A DNA stretch of 64,000 bases from Gammaproteobacteria bacterium (GTDB lineage Bacteria; Pseudomonadota; Gammaproteobacteria; Pseudomonadales; Azotimanducaceae). The notes beneath the pieces were generated by a model. It worked only from the letters and a program-made list of their open reading frames with translations. It ran no database searches and was not told the origin of the DNA. The stretch spans positions 62,641-126,640 of the forward strand of contig PBRQ01000017.1 in NCBI GenBank assembly GCA_002725995.1. Direction: 5' to 3'. Shown here piece after piece: positions 45,394 through 54,516 of this stretch (its first letter is position 1; every line of letters begins with the position of its first letter). A program made the position numbers and the translations under genes.

Positions 45394-46542
45394 TTACTTT
45401 TTGAATTGCAACGCGGTTTTGAAATGATCGCTACTTTTCGCATATTCCCCATCAAAGGCAAGCAAACCACCTAGCTGTTCATTCGCTTCTCTTGAGCTTT
45501 CTAGATTAATGCTCCTTTGATAGGCCTCACGCGCCTTAATGACATCTCCCTTCGCCTCATATATTTTCCCAAGACAAAGCTGTAGAGAGGCATCGTCAGC
45601 ATGACTTTTCTGCCAGCCTTCAGCCTGTTTAAGACGCTTTGGCAATGTTTCGCTTCCAAGGTTGCCATAGCACTCAAGCAGTTCCGGTTGCCAGTTTTCC
45701 TTTATTGCCCAACGCAGTATTGATTCCGCCTGATTGTCATTTTCGACTGTCTGACAGTAGGCCAGAACAACGGATGGATCTCTTTTAAGGCTTGCCGGCA
45801 AGTTCTTGAATATCGCCTGCAAACCTTCTTCCTGTATTCCTGGTTCAGAAATCCTTGTAAGCACTACACCTCTTTCAAATTCAAGGAAAGATTCCTTGTC
45901 CATACCCTTCCTTAGGGTTGGCATCAGAGATTGCAGACCCTGCCAGTCTTTTTGCTCAACCAATGCTCGCCTTCTTAGTGACAACACGACATCACTTGAT
46001 TTCAAGGACGAAAGGGCCTGCAGGCAGTTATCCCACTCTCCTCTTGCGGCACTCATTTCGGCTGACACGAGTGCAATGGCTTTCCCACAACTCGGGTCTT
46101 CTTCTGCAGCCCTGCGCAGATGAGCATCCCTTTTTTCAGTGTCATTCAATTTATCAGCAGCCCTGGCCGCTTCAAGAAAATTGATCGCTGGCGAACTGCT
46201 ATTCTGTGCGCCGCTGATCAGGAACCGCTCGGCACGCAGATAGTCACCCTCCAGCATGAGTTGTAACCCCTTAGCCGTCAGTTCCTGTGCTCGTGACTTC
46301 TTTTTCTCTTCTCGCCAACTGCTCAGGTATCCACTGCTATTAAGAAGAAATCGCAGTAACTGTGATCCGTAGTAAATGGCTAAACCCAGAACCGCGAGAA
46401 GTCCAAGCGCGACCCACAAACTTGTCCGCAAACTGGAGCCATCATAAGACACCAGTACATAGCCCGGATCTCTGGCAATGAGCGTACCAAGCCAGCCTGC
46501 GACAACTATCACAACCAGGATACCCAACATAGAACTTTTCAC
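45394..46542 (-). CDS. hemY: HemY, TPR inner-membrane protein of the haem operon
   Basis: The 382-aa protein has two N-terminal membrane segments (SSMLGILVVIVVAGWLGTL and TSLWVALGLLAVLGLAIYYG) and a TPR-rich cytoplasmic/periplasmic part (ARAADKLNDTEKRDAHLRRA; LCLGKIYEAKGDVIKAREAYQRSINLES). It is the last gene of hemC-hemD-hemX-hemY and may organise the haem pathway. It converges on rho with 147 bp between. Confidence 0.9.
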   Translation of the reverse strand: MKSSMLGILVVIVVAGWLGTLIARDPGYVLVSYDGSSLRTSLWVALGLLAVLGLAIYYGSQLLRFLLNSSGYLSSWREEKKKSRAQELTAKGLQLMLEGDYLRAERFLISGAQNSSSPAINFLEAARAADKLNDTEKRDAHLRRAAEEDPSCGKAIALVSAEMSAARGEWDNCLQALSSLKSSDVVLSLRRRALVEQKDWQGLQSLMPTLRKGMDKESFLEFERGVVLTRISEPGIQEEGLQAIFKNLPASLKRDPSVVLAYCQTVENDNQAESILRWAIKENWQPELLECYGNLGSETLPKRLKQAEGWQKSHADDASLQLCLGKIYEAKGDVIKAREAYQRSINLESSREANEQLGGLLAFDGEYAKSSDHFKTALQFKK

Positions 46543-46559
46543 TGACTGTCTTCCATTGG

Positions 46560-47666
46560 CTACAAATCTCCGAAGAGGTGTCTAACTTCCCGCAGTGATG
46601 CGGCAACATCCGGCATCGGCTGTTGCACATTGACTACTTTGAGTTCTTCCAGGCCAGCACGCATTGATAGTGTCACGGTATCTGTTGGGTCAAAATAGTT
46701 GTCTATCCAGTGAATCGCTTCCGTAAGGCTTACCCTGAATATTTCACTATTTCCTTCCAGCAGCACCATCTGCGCCATTTGTAGTTTCATTACCAGGTTT
46801 TGTCTCAAATAGTATTCTTCCTCCGGTGGTAGAATCGGGGTGATTTCAACTTCATTGCGACGGTAATCCACCAAAGTGGTGATTCTTTTTCCTACCTTGG
46901 AAGTGATGTCAACGGCCTGTTCAATAAACGTTTTCTCATCTACACCTACGAGAGACTCTTGCTCCTGAATCGTGGGCGTATAAAGGGGCTCTTGTTGCTT
47001 GAGCTCACCCGCCTGACTAACAAATGCTGACAATCGCAAATAGAGTCCCTCTCTATCCAGGACCTCTACCGCTTCCAGTTTGGCAATGTCACTAGCCACC
47101 GCTTCCCGCAATGCAAATGCAGTCAATTCCTGAGAGTCGGCAAGGATAGTATCGGCCGCTTTGAACAGGGCCAGGGCACCCATTGGATCCTGCTCCATCA
47201 ACACCCTTTGATTCCCCATGCGAAGCAGATACTCAATTTCGGCAATTATCCAGTCCTGGCTTGATGTTCCCGCTGCCGATTCGATATCTGCTAATCGTGA
47301 TTTCAGTTGAGATTCGAGCAAACCCATCGCCAGGGACTGTTCTTTAAGCACCCCTCTAAGCTGATTTGAAATCGTATCTAAACCACTAGTCGTACCTTGT
47401 ACTTCCTGCTTGATCTGTGTCAGCTGAGCCGCGAGTTCCCCTGTCCTATCAGAACGCTTAAGATCATAAAACATGAAGGCCGCATAGCTGCCAATACCAA
47501 TGGCAACTAGCGCAAGGAATACAGCAAGGATACCGACCGCTGACGATGCCCGCGGCTGCCTCTCAGGCGGGTTTTGTTCGCTTGATTCATTTTCCAGCTG
47601 ATCAAGAGCACTCCCAAGCCGCTTTTCCTGCTCATCAGCTGTATCATCTATTTCTTGATCACTCAT
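46560..47666 (-). CDS. hemX: HemX, uroporphyrinogen-III C-methyltransferase-like membrane protein
   Basis: The 368-aa protein has one membrane span (SSAVGILAVFLALVAIGIGSYAAFMFY, about residues 42-68) and a periplasmic coiled-coil/helical part (DWIIAEIEYLLRMGNQRVLMEQDPMGALALFKAAD). I chose ATG 47666, one base after the hemD stop (TGAGATG), over TTG 47690. Despite the methyltransferase name it lacks a SAM domain and its role is unclear. Confidence 0.88.
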   Translation of the reverse strand: MSDQEIDDTADEQEKRLGSALDQLENESSEQNPPERQPRASSAVGILAVFLALVAIGIGSYAAFMFYDLKRSDRTGELAAQLTQIKQEVQGTTSGLDTISNQLRGVLKEQSLAMGLLESQLKSRLADIESAAGTSSQDWIIAEIEYLLRMGNQRVLMEQDPMGALALFKAADTILADSQELTAFALREAVASDIAKLEAVEVLDREGLYLRLSAFVSQAGELKQQEPLYTPTIQEQESLVGVDEKTFIEQAVDITSKVGKRITTLVDYRRNEVEITPILPPEEEYYLRQNLVMKLQMAQMVLLEGNSEIFRVSLTEAIHWIDNYFDPTDTVTLSMRAGLEELKVVNVQQPMPDVAASLREVRHLFGDL

Positions 47667-47667
47667 C

Positions 47668-48438
47668 TCAATTATCACCTTCTTCGCCAACCTGCATCAG
47701 CAGGGTGGCTCTTAGAATCGATTGCAGCAAAGAATCGTCATCGGCTCCATCCGCCTCGTGTATATGAACACAACCCATTTCACCAGCAAGCTTGCCAATT
47801 CGCTTCGAGGGAACCACCAGGTGAAGTTTAGCAACATCTTGGGCTCCTATAGAGCTGAGAAGATGTTGCATACCCTGTGCACTGGTGGCAACGGCTATAT
47901 CAACTCCATGCGCAAACATATCTGATATCAGGTCTTCGCGATATTCCAACTCAATTCTCTGATAAATTTCAAGATAGCTAACTTTCGCGCCCCTGGACGA
48001 CAGCTCTGTCGCTAGCAGTTCCCGGCCGCCACAACCACGCACGATCATCACTGTGCTATTCGTAAGCTCCTGTAGCTGTTCAACATCCAATAGCCCTTCG
48101 CTGCCGGCCTCGTCTGGATACGCTGCCTTAATCCCGTACGCTTCAAGCGCTAGTGCCGTCGCCTTGCCCACCGCCAACCATTCAATCTGTGGCCATTGTG
48201 GCCAATATTGTTCGAGGAACTCCATGCCATAATGAACTGCGTTCACGCTGACAAATATGACACAGCAGCATTGATCGAGATTCAACGCCAGCGTCTTTTG
48301 CCGGCTTGCTTCTGGAGCAGGCCAAATCTCCAACATGGGCCGTTCGAGGCTTTTGATACCACGTTGCTTTAGTAAGCGGGACAACTCGCCATTGGACCCA
48401 CGAGGTCTTGTTAGCAGTACACAATGATTCATCATCAA
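47668..48438 (-). CDS. hemD: uroporphyrinogen-III synthase
   Basis: The 256-aa enzyme closes hydroxymethylbilane with inversion of ring D. HemD is poorly conserved; VLLTRPRGSNGELSRLLKQRG, VIFVSVNAVHYGMEFL, WLAVGKATALALEAYG, VMIVRGCGGRELL and VATSAQGMQHLL are the recognisable segments. Its start overlaps the hemC stop by 4 bp and its stop is followed at once by hemX. Confidence 0.9.
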   Translation of the reverse strand: MMMNHCVLLTRPRGSNGELSRLLKQRGIKSLERPMLEIWPAPEASRQKTLALNLDQCCCVIFVSVNAVHYGMEFLEQYWPQWPQIEWLAVGKATALALEAYGIKAAYPDEAGSEGLLDVEQLQELTNSTVMIVRGCGGRELLATELSSRGAKVSYLEIYQRIELEYREDLISDMFAHGVDIAVATSAQGMQHLLSSIGAQDVAKLHLVVPSKRIGKLAGEMGCVHIHEADGADDDSLLQSILRATLLMQVGEEGDN

Positions 48439-49364
48439 CTCACAGGAGGAATACCCTGAATTAGATCACGTGCTCCCTGTTCAAGGAGCGTCCCCGCCAT
48501 CTGTTCAGCTAGTTGTGCGCCCTGCTCAAGGGGACCAGAAAGATCCGCTTTCAGTACTCGCCCGCCATCATTGTCGCTGACAAATGAACTCAGAAATATT
48601 TTACCTTCACGAATTTCCGCAAATGCGGCAATCGGAAGATTGCAGGTAGCAGCCAGACCACTAGTAATAAGCCGCTCGCATGAAACACAAAGTTCAGTTT
48701 CGGTGTGGCTGATAGCACGAAGTAAATCATTGGTCACCGAATCTCCACTAACACTCTCTATTCCCACCGCGCCTTGACCCGCCGACGGGATGCACTGTTC
48801 GACGGGAATGAACTCGCTTATTCGGTCTGAAAATCCAAGCCTGACGAGGCCGGCCACCGCCAGGATAATGCCATCAAAATCTCCCGCATCAAGTTTAGAC
48901 AGGCGGGTGCCAACATTCCCACGGAGTTCCCGATAGTCCAGGTAGGGATAGCTAGCTTTTAACTGCAACCTTCGCCTCAAGCTCGAGGAACCTATCCGGC
49001 CACCGGGCGGAACATCTTCGACGCGTTCATATTTGTTGGAAACAAAGGCATCCCGAGGATCCGCTCTCTCACAGACTGCATTTATCGACAAGCCAGCGGG
49101 CAGTTCCGCGGGAACATCCTTCATCGAATGAACTGCTGCATCAGCATCACCATTGATCAGGGCCAGCTCCAGCTCCTTGACAAAAACACCTTTCCCGCCA
49201 ATCTGACTAAGGGGTGACTTCTTGTTTCGATCCCCTTCAGTCGTCATACCGATGATTTCTACATCTACACCTGGGTTCGTCTCAAGCAGGCGGTCGCGAA
49301 CATAATGCGCCTGCCATAGTGCAAGCGTACTTTCCCGTGTGGCGATCCTAATTCTACGGCTCAT
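48435..49364 (-). CDS. hemC: hydroxymethylbilane synthase (porphobilinogen deaminase)
   Basis: The 309-aa enzyme starts MSRRIRIATRESTLALWQAHYV at ATG 49364; the 24 codons before it are not coding-like. Catalytic Asp lies in HSMKDVPAELP; the cofactor-attaching Cys is in LAATCNLPIAAF, a variant of the usual GGCQVPIG. QIGGKGVFVKELE and GSSSLRRRLQLKA are conserved. It leads the hemCDXY operon; between it and algR (49365-49516) no gene is seen. Confidence 0.95.
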   Translation of the reverse strand: MSRRIRIATRESTLALWQAHYVRDRLLETNPGVDVEIIGMTTEGDRNKKSPLSQIGGKGVFVKELELALINGDADAAVHSMKDVPAELPAGLSINAVCERADPRDAFVSNKYERVEDVPPGGRIGSSSLRRRLQLKASYPYLDYRELRGNVGTRLSKLDAGDFDGIILAVAGLVRLGFSDRISEFIPVEQCIPSAGQGAVGIESVSGDSVTNDLLRAISHTETELCVSCERLITSGLAATCNLPIAAFAEIREGKIFLSSFVSDNDGGRVLKADLSGPLEQGAQLAEQMAGTLLEQGARDLIQGIPPVS

Positions 49365-49516
49365 TTTTCCAGGGGGTCCCCGATCAAATAGCCAACAGTA
49401 CCGATTGGATTTGGTTGAGTAAACTAATGATGGCAATCAATTCAAGATATAGTTTGATAACTCACAAGAACCGTCATCGCTAGAGCTAAAATCAGCACCA
49501 GGAAAGCCATGGCGGC

Positions 49517-50269
49517 TTACAGGGCTTGTACCAACCTTCTTAGGCCCGATACGTGCCTGCGGCTGACATCCAACTTTTCATCAACACCACGTATACGCAC
49601 CTGATAGTGGCCGGTTGTATCTCTATCAAGGCCGTCTAGATGATCTGTCATCACCAGCGCATTTCGATGTATACGAACCAGTTTGTCTCCAAATTCTGTC
49701 TCGAGGTCACGCAGGGTATCGTCAATCAGCACTTCACCTTTATCATGCCGAACAGTCACATACTTATGGTCAGCCTGGAAGAATCTCACTTCTGACAAGG
49801 GGATAAGTTCAATACCACGCCTGGTCTTAGCGCTGATGTGGGTTCGAATCTTAAAGGGGTCAGCTTCGTGACCCTGCCCCGCAATTGCCCGTTTTTGAAC
49901 GGCATTAAAACGACTGATCTGAGAAAGAGCATCAGACAGCGCTTCTCTTCGAACCGGTTTTAGTAAATACCCAGCTGCATTGACCTTGATTGCCTCGATC
50001 GCATGCTCACCAAATACTGTACAAAAAATGACTGCCGGTGGTGAAGCCAGCCTGACCAACTCGGCACCTGCTTCAATGCCATCTGAACCCGGCATGCGGA
50101 TGTCTAGAAGTACAATATCCGGCTCGTACTCTACCGCCTTCTGAACAGCTTCATGACCATTTGCAGCTTCTGCGATAACCCCATATCCCTCAAGGGTGGA
50201 AACCATCCTGGCCAGGCGTTCCCTTGCCAGCTTTTCATCATCTACAACTAGTACTTTCATTTGAGACAA
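49517..50269 (-). CDS. algR: LytTR response regulator AlgR
   Basis: The 250-aa protein has an N-terminal receiver (VLVVDDEKLARERL; phosphoacceptor Asp about residue 56 in DIVLLDIRMPGSDG; KPVRREAL) and a C-terminal LytTR DNA-binding domain (IPLSEVRFFQADHKYVTVRHDKGEVLIDDTL; RIHRNALV). In pseudomonads AlgR with AlgZ controls alginate, pili and other traits. Position between algZ and hemC is conserved. The receiver is intact although the cognate sensor gene is interrupted. Confidence 0.94.
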   Translation of the reverse strand: MSQMKVLVVDDEKLARERLARMVSTLEGYGVIAEAANGHEAVQKAVEYEPDIVLLDIRMPGSDGIEAGAELVRLASPPAVIFCTVFGEHAIEAIKVNAAGYLLKPVRREALSDALSQISRFNAVQKRAIAGQGHEADPFKIRTHISAKTRRGIELIPLSEVRFFQADHKYVTVRHDKGEVLIDDTLRDLETEFGDKLVRIHRNALVMTDHLDGLDRDTTGHYQVRIRGVDEKLDVSRRHVSGLRRLVQAL

Positions 50270-50461
50270 CCTCTCGTCAAGTTCCGCCTGCTTATCAAAT
50301 ATTCCCAGAAAACTGGCGACGTTAGTAAGTCCGTAGAAGACTAAATTACTCCTTTCCTGCTACAAAACTGAGACCTACTGCACAGTTTTGAACAATTCTC
50401 GCCCAAAACTTCTAAATTTTGTGATTTCTGTCACAAAATCAAACGGTTGCTAAAACCGCGA

Positions 50462-51514
50462 TCAGGCCAGTACCAGTGGATATCGAATTTTAATCGTAAA
50501 CGTCTGCTTGTCCTGATGTGTAACCACCGAAGCATCCGGACCATAGACAACCTCCAGACGCCGCCTGGTATTCTCTAGAGACATCTTGTTGCCATGCTCA
50601 TGGGTGGAATTATCATGAGCCACGGGATTAGAGATCGCCAGGTTTAACATACCCATATCACTACTAATATCGACAACCACAACGCCACCTTTAGGAAGTG
50701 GTTGAATTCCGTGATATATGGCGTTTTCAAGCATTGGCTGCAAAGTAAGCATGGGAATACGAACACTTGAGGTATCAACATTGATTTGCCATTCAACCTC
50801 CAGCCTGTCGTCCAGGCGAAGAGACTCTATATGCACATACTTCCTGCAGAGATCGAGCTCTTCTTCCAGGGGAACCGGCAGGGCATTTGCATCACTTAAG
50901 CTGGCTCGAAACAGTACCGACAGATCTTCAACGACTTCTTCGGCAAGATCAGGGTCAATGCTGATCAGGCTGGCGATAATATTCATACTGTTGAACAGGA
51001 AATGGGGGCGGATTCGAGATTGCAAAGCCTGGATTCTGGATTTCAGTTCCGCCTACTGCTGCCGAAGCTGGTTCTGGAGGAAAAAGTAGCAAAAGGCGAT
51101 GCCTGTCATCACCGCAGCAATAATGAGGTTTCTGGCAACATTGCCACTCTGGCTGATGCCCCACGACTCCTTCAGCAGCAGCCACTCCGCCAGGACACTA
51201 AATATCAGCGTCAGCAGAAGAATGACCCCGTAGCCGATGAAAGTTGCGAGGCCGGTGACCAGACCCGCCAGATAGGGTCTCAGGTTGCAAAGCACTACCG
51301 CAGACAGCAGAACAATCCACTGTACAAATAGAGAGACGAGACCCAGGTCTGACCAGCTGAAGTCTACTGTGCTGGAATTCGCCAGAATCACCACAAATAC
51401 CAATAACTCTGCAACCAGTACCAGGAACAGGAACAGGAACAGGAACAGGAACAGGATATTTTGCGCATCACAAAGATCCGGGAGGAAAAAATCTTCTTCC
51501 GATTCTTCTGCCAA
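50462..51514 (-). pseudogene. algZ: AlgZ-type sensor histidine kinase, interrupted by one in-frame TAG
   Basis: Frame from TTG 51514 (GGAG 7 nt upstream; AEESEEDFFLPDLCDAQ) to TGA 50462 is 351 codons, the expected AlgZ length. TAG at 51055-51053 splits it after LQNQLRQQ and before AELKSRIQALQSRIRPHFLFNS, with no frameshift. The first part holds four or so membrane helices; the second has the LytS-type PHFLFN phosphoacceptor His, N-box LQPMLENAIYHG and a C-terminal GGVVVVDI/NKMSLENTRRRL ATPase. The stop probably arose from a Gln codon. TTG 51025 could allow re-initiation of the kinase half. The first helix carries an expanded FLFLFL tract from a hexanucleotide repeat. Confidence 0.8.
51422..51456. 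repeat. hexanucleotide repeat (CAGGAA)5.8 inside algZ
   Basis: Five exact copies of CAGGAA plus CAGGA. On the coding (minus) strand this is TTCCTG, giving alternating Phe-Leu in the first membrane helix of AlgZ. Copy-number change would lengthen or shorten the helix by two residues without shifting the frame. Confidence 0.9.
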
Positions 51515-51573
51515 AAAGAGTCTCCGAGATTGTTTCGTGAATAATGTGATTATGCCTGTTGCCAGGGGGATAC

Positions 51574-51582
51574 TGCTATAAT
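51574..51582 (+). promoter_or_regulatory. argH promoter, extended -10
   Basis: TGCTATAAT is a perfect extended -10 box, 29 bp before the argH start, and the same nonamer is in front of hemB. No good -35 is visible at 16-18 bp, as allowed for extended -10 promoters. The 97-bp algZ-argH spacer is divergent. Confidence 0.5.
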
Positions 51583-51611
51583 CTCGCTCTTTTTCACCAG
51601 GATTAACTAGA

Positions 51612-53006
51612 GTGGCGGACAATTCAAAAAAAATGTGGGGCGGCCGATACACGGAAGCAACCGATGCCTTCGTTGAAGCTTTTACCGCTTCAGTGGAATT
51701 TGACCATATCCTCGCTGCCTATGACATAGCTGGCTCTATTGCCCATGCCACTATGCTGGAGAAGTCTGCGATCATCAGCAGTGAAGAGCTTGAGCAGATT
51801 AAGTCGGGCCTGGCAGAAGTATTGGCGGATATTGAGTCTGGAAATTTTAGCTGGTCAGTTGCGCTGGAAGACGTGCACATGAATATCGAACGAGCATTGA
51901 CGGAGCGAATAGGAGAGACAGGGAAAAAGTTACACACGGGCCGATCCCGCAATGATCAGATAGCTACTGATATTCGCCTGTATCTTCGAGACCAGATTGA
52001 CCGCATTTCCTCCACCATCAGGAAACTGCAGTCAGGGATACTGGATCTTGCAGCGGATCATACGGAAACGATCATGCCGGGTTTGACCCATCTACAGGTA
52101 GCTCAACCTGTTGTTTTTGGCCACCACCTAATGGCCTGGTTTGAGATGATCGAGAGGGACCATCAGCGACTGGCTGACTGCAGAAAGCGAGTCAACATTA
52201 TGCCATTGGGTGCCGCAGCGCTGGCGGGAACAGGCTTTCCCATTGACCGACAGCTTACCGCTGAACTACTGGGGTTTGACGACATTGCAGAAAATTCGCT
52301 GGATGCTGTCAGTGACAGAGATTTCGCTATTGAATTTGCCTCCGTCGCCAGCCTGCTGATGATGCACCTGTCACGCTGGTCGGAGGAGCTCATTCTCTGG
52401 GCTTCTCCACAATTTGACTATATCGAGCTACCAGACCGTTTTTGTACTGGCTCTTCGATCATGCCACAGAAGAAAAACCCGGATGTACCAGAGTTGATAC
52501 GTGGCAAGACAGGCAGGGTATTTGGATCACTCACTGCGCTGCTCACCCTTATGAAGGGACAACCTCTGGCCTATAACAAGGACAACCAGGAAGATAAGGA
52601 GCCCCTTTTTGATACGGTCGATACGCTATTGGGCAGCCTGACGGCGTTTGCCGATCTGATCCCGGCAATAGCCGCCAATAGGGACAATATGAGAAATGCT
52701 GCCCTACGCGGTTATGCTACCGCTACAGACCTTGCTGACTACTTGGTGATGAAGGGCCTGCCATTTCGTGATGCTCATGAGGTTGTCGGCAGGCTGGTGG
52801 CCGATGGAATCAGCGCTGGCAAGGATCTATCGGAACTGTCGCTGGAAACGATGCAAGCGCAATCCAATCTCATCGAAGGCGATATATTCACCGTCCTGAC
52901 CCTGGAAGGCTCTGTGAATGCCAGGAATCATCCAGGGGGTACCGCACCAAGCCAGGTTACACGGGCCATCCAAAGAGCAAGAGAGGCGATTGCTGGCAAT
53001 AACTAG
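51612..53006 (+). CDS. argH: argininosuccinate lyase
   Basis: The 464-aa enzyme releases arginine and fumarate, the last step of arginine synthesis. Family signature [12 protein letters not shown] is intact, as are [40 protein letters not shown] and the catalytic His in [12 protein letters not shown]. Start is GTG 51612. Position next to algZ-algR is as in Pseudomonas. Confidence 0.97.
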   Translation: MADNSKKMWGGRYTEATDAFVEAFTASVEFDHILAAYDIAGSIAHATMLEKSAIISSEELEQIKSGLAEVLADIESGNFSWSVALEDVHMNIERALTERIGETGKKLHTGRSRNDQIATDIRLYLRDQIDRISSTIRKLQSGILDLAADHTETIMPGLTHLQVAQPVVFGHHLMAWFEMIERDHQRLADCRKRVNIMPLGAAALAGTGFPIDRQLTAELLGFDDIAENSLDAVSDRDFAIEFASVASLLMMHLSRWSEELILWASPQFDYIELPDRFCTGSSIMPQKKNPDVPELIRGKTGRVFGSLTALLTLMKGQPLAYNKDNQEDKEPLFDTVDTLLGSLTAFADLIPAIAANRDNMRNAALRGYATATDLADYLVMKGLPFRDAHEVVGRLVADGISAGKDLSELSLETMQAQSNLIEGDIFTVLTLEGSVNARNHPGGTAPSQVTRAIQRAREAIAGNN

Positions 53007-53008
53007 CC

Positions 53009-53185
53009 TTGTATGTCAATTGTAGAACGACCCTCATCGATACATTTAGAACTCTATTCGCCAATGATTTCGAATTTGAAGGTAATAGGGCGATCGTCTT
53101 TCCTGCAGTCGGAGAATTGCCGGAACAAGAACTAAGATCGTGTATACAAATGGCGCTTAGGTATCACCTTGACAAAAACAACTAG
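53009..53185 (+). pseudogene. C-terminal gene remnant, 58 codons
   Basis: A protein-like frame (TTG 53009 to TAG 53183) runs straight out of the argH stop: LIDTFRTLFANDFEFEGNRA then IVFPAVGELPEQELRS. The pattern FEGNRAIVFPAVGELP resembles the end of DUF1801/YdhG-like proteins, but I am not sure. There is no Shine-Dalgarno and no N-terminal domain, so it is probably a remnant at the left edge of the inserted patch between argH and cyaY. Confidence 0.4.
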
Positions 53186-53218
53186 GAATAGGGACATGCC
53201 GAAATATGGTGAACGCAG

Positions 53219-53764
53219 ATGCACGGTAAACGGACAGTGACAATTGACGCAGCAACCGAGATGTCAGTCAAGATCAGAAAGGAGAGGACAGAAGATGTCA
53301 ACGCCATTTACCGGGTTGTTGAAGAGGCTTTTGACAGTAAACTTGAAGCCGAGCTGGTGTCTTTGATTCGCTCGCGTGAACAATCTCTACTCTCATTCGT
53401 AGCAACCCTGGGTGGGCAAGTCATTGGTCATGTCCTGGTGTCGCCAATTACTATCACATCAAGCAGTCGGGGGAACTTTGGCGGGATCGCACCCCTGTCA
53501 GTTTGTCCGGCACATCAAGGTAAAGGGATTGGCAGCGCACTGATGTTTGCAGCCATCGAGGAATGCAGAAAACTCGGGCTCGCAGCATTGTTTTTGTTAG
53601 GCCACCCTGAATATTACCCGCGTTTTGGTTTCACCGTATCACACCTGGGCAATGAGTACGGGGCTACCGATACGTTTATGCAGCTTGAACTTGTGCCTGC
53701 TTGCCTCAAGTCCGTTCGAGGCAAAGCCATGTATGTACCCGCCTTCGGTGAAATAGGTACCTAG
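53219..53764 (+). CDS. GNAT family N-acetyltransferase
   Basis: The 181-aa product (167 aa if ATG 53261, MSVKIRKERTED, is used) has the GNAT core: beta4 LSVCPAHQGKGIGSALM with the acetyl-CoA QGKGIG loop and beta5 AALFLLGHPEYYPRFGFTV. It looks like the YhbS group. The substrate is unknown. It lies alone in the patch of small + strand genes and remnants between argH and cyaY and looks intact. Confidence 0.82.
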   Translation: MHGKRTVTIDAATEMSVKIRKERTEDVNAIYRVVEEAFDSKLEAELVSLIRSREQSLLSFVATLGGQVIGHVLVSPITITSSSRGNFGGIAPLSVCPAHQGKGIGSALMFAAIEECRKLGLAALFLLGHPEYYPRFGFTVSHLGNEYGATDTFMQLELVPACLKSVRGKAMYVPAFGEIGT

Positions 53765-53812
53765 TATGTCTGACGTAAATCAGCCAGCTGGTATCCGGCG
53801 ACACAAAGGTGA

Positions 53813-54025
53813 CACCCCAATCGGCTGGTCCGTACATCGGGCGACGCATTACTGCTTCCTGATTCGAACGGCATTTTGAGTTCTGAAGACCTTCAAGTTA
53901 CTGGAACGAAAGGCTCATTGCAGAACTGGACATCTCTGAGAGAAATGTTTGAAAGGCAGAAGACCACTCACTTAAGAGAGGATTTTGTAAAATTCGTCGA
54001 AACACAAATTCTAGGTGGAGCATAA
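53813..54025 (+). pseudogene. C-terminal gene remnant of unknown family, ending in attC-like site
   Basis: A 70-codon frame without start reads RLVRTSGDALLLPDSNGILS and on to FVKFVETQILGGA, then TAA 54023. One base shift at the CCCC run (53815-53818) would join it to an upstream piece (QLVSGDTKVTP), so it is a frameshifted C-terminus. I do not recognise the family. Its stop codon lies inside the left core of an attC-like site, as in integron cassettes. Confidence 0.4.
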
Positions 54026-54097
54026 CATGAAATTTAAGGCACTCCTTTCTATTGCTCGGACCGCAGTAAACTGCGGCCGCTTAACTAAGTGTTATTT
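54020..54097 (+). other. attC-like site 1 (putative integron cassette recombination site)
   Basis: Left end GCATAACA (54020-54027), 2L-like TTTAAGGC (54033-54040); right end GCCGCTTAA (54076-54084), spacer CTAAG, then TGTTATT (54090-54096). ATAACA pairs with TGTTAT and the 2L/2R boxes pair with bulged bases, as in attC sites; the right end closely resembles the aadA-type end (GGCTTAACTCAAGCGTTA). A CCGCAG-TAAA-CTGCGG hairpin is inside. Arms between 2L and 2R are asymmetric, which weakens the case. Confidence 0.35.
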
Positions 54098-54103
54098 GAC
54101 CGA

Positions 54104-54400
54104 ATGAGTGGGCTTGTGTCCAAGGCAATCCTACAAGGATATATCGTCGTACCAGACGAAGATTTGGACGAGATCCTCAATGAATTACCGATCCATATAA
54201 AACTGACTCGAGAAGAAAATGGCTGTACTAATTTTCAGGTAGACCAGTCACCCAGCGCTGTGAGGAGATTTGATGTCTATGAAGAGTTCATAGACCAAGA
54301 CTCCTTTGAAACGCATCAAGAAAGGGTTAGTGGCTCAAGGTGGGGTATGATCACGAAAAATGTGTCGCGCCACTACAAAGTGGAAACAGTTAACCAGTAG
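54104..54400 (+). CDS. antibiotic biosynthesis monooxygenase (ABM) domain protein
   Basis: The 98-aa protein is of the small ABM/YgiN fold: GYIVVPDEDLDEILNELPIH, then REENGCTNFQVDQS and the conserved FDVYEEFIDQDSFETHQ. Such proteins are dimeric, cofactor-free monooxygenases or haem-degrading enzymes. ATG 54104 is preferred to GTG 54089, which would start inside the attC-like site. It starts 7 bp after attC-like site 1 and its stop falls in site 2, cassette-like. Confidence 0.8.
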   Translation: MSGLVSKAILQGYIVVPDEDLDEILNELPIHIKLTREENGCTNFQVDQSPSAVRRFDVYEEFIDQDSFETHQERVSGSRWGMITKNVSRHYKVETVNQ

Positions 54401-54511
54401 GGTGTGCCAAGTGACGCGGAACATGAAGTCCGAGCCACACTGTCGTGCTCGACACCGGTCGGTCGCGGGGACATATTGTTTAGCGACTTGCAGCGCAAAT
54501 AGGCGTTAGAT
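54389..54511 (+). other. attC-like site 2 (putative integron cassette recombination site)
   Basis: Right core GCGTTAGAT (54503-54511) matches GTTRRRY. GTTAACC at 54389-54395 is a possible left core, and GTGCCAAGTGACGC (54404-54417) is an imperfect inverse of GCGACTTGCAGC (54483-54494), placed like 2L/2R. Total about 123 bp, the size of larger attC sites. The stop codon of the ABM gene is at the left end and the next gene starts 5 bp after the right end. The match is partial. Confidence 0.3.
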
Positions 54512-54516
54512 TGATT

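Noticed and set aside
54061-54076. CCGCAG-TAAA-CTGCGG hairpin as an intrinsic terminator
   Set aside because: No T-run follows, and it is located inside the attC-like site where an apical hairpin is expected.
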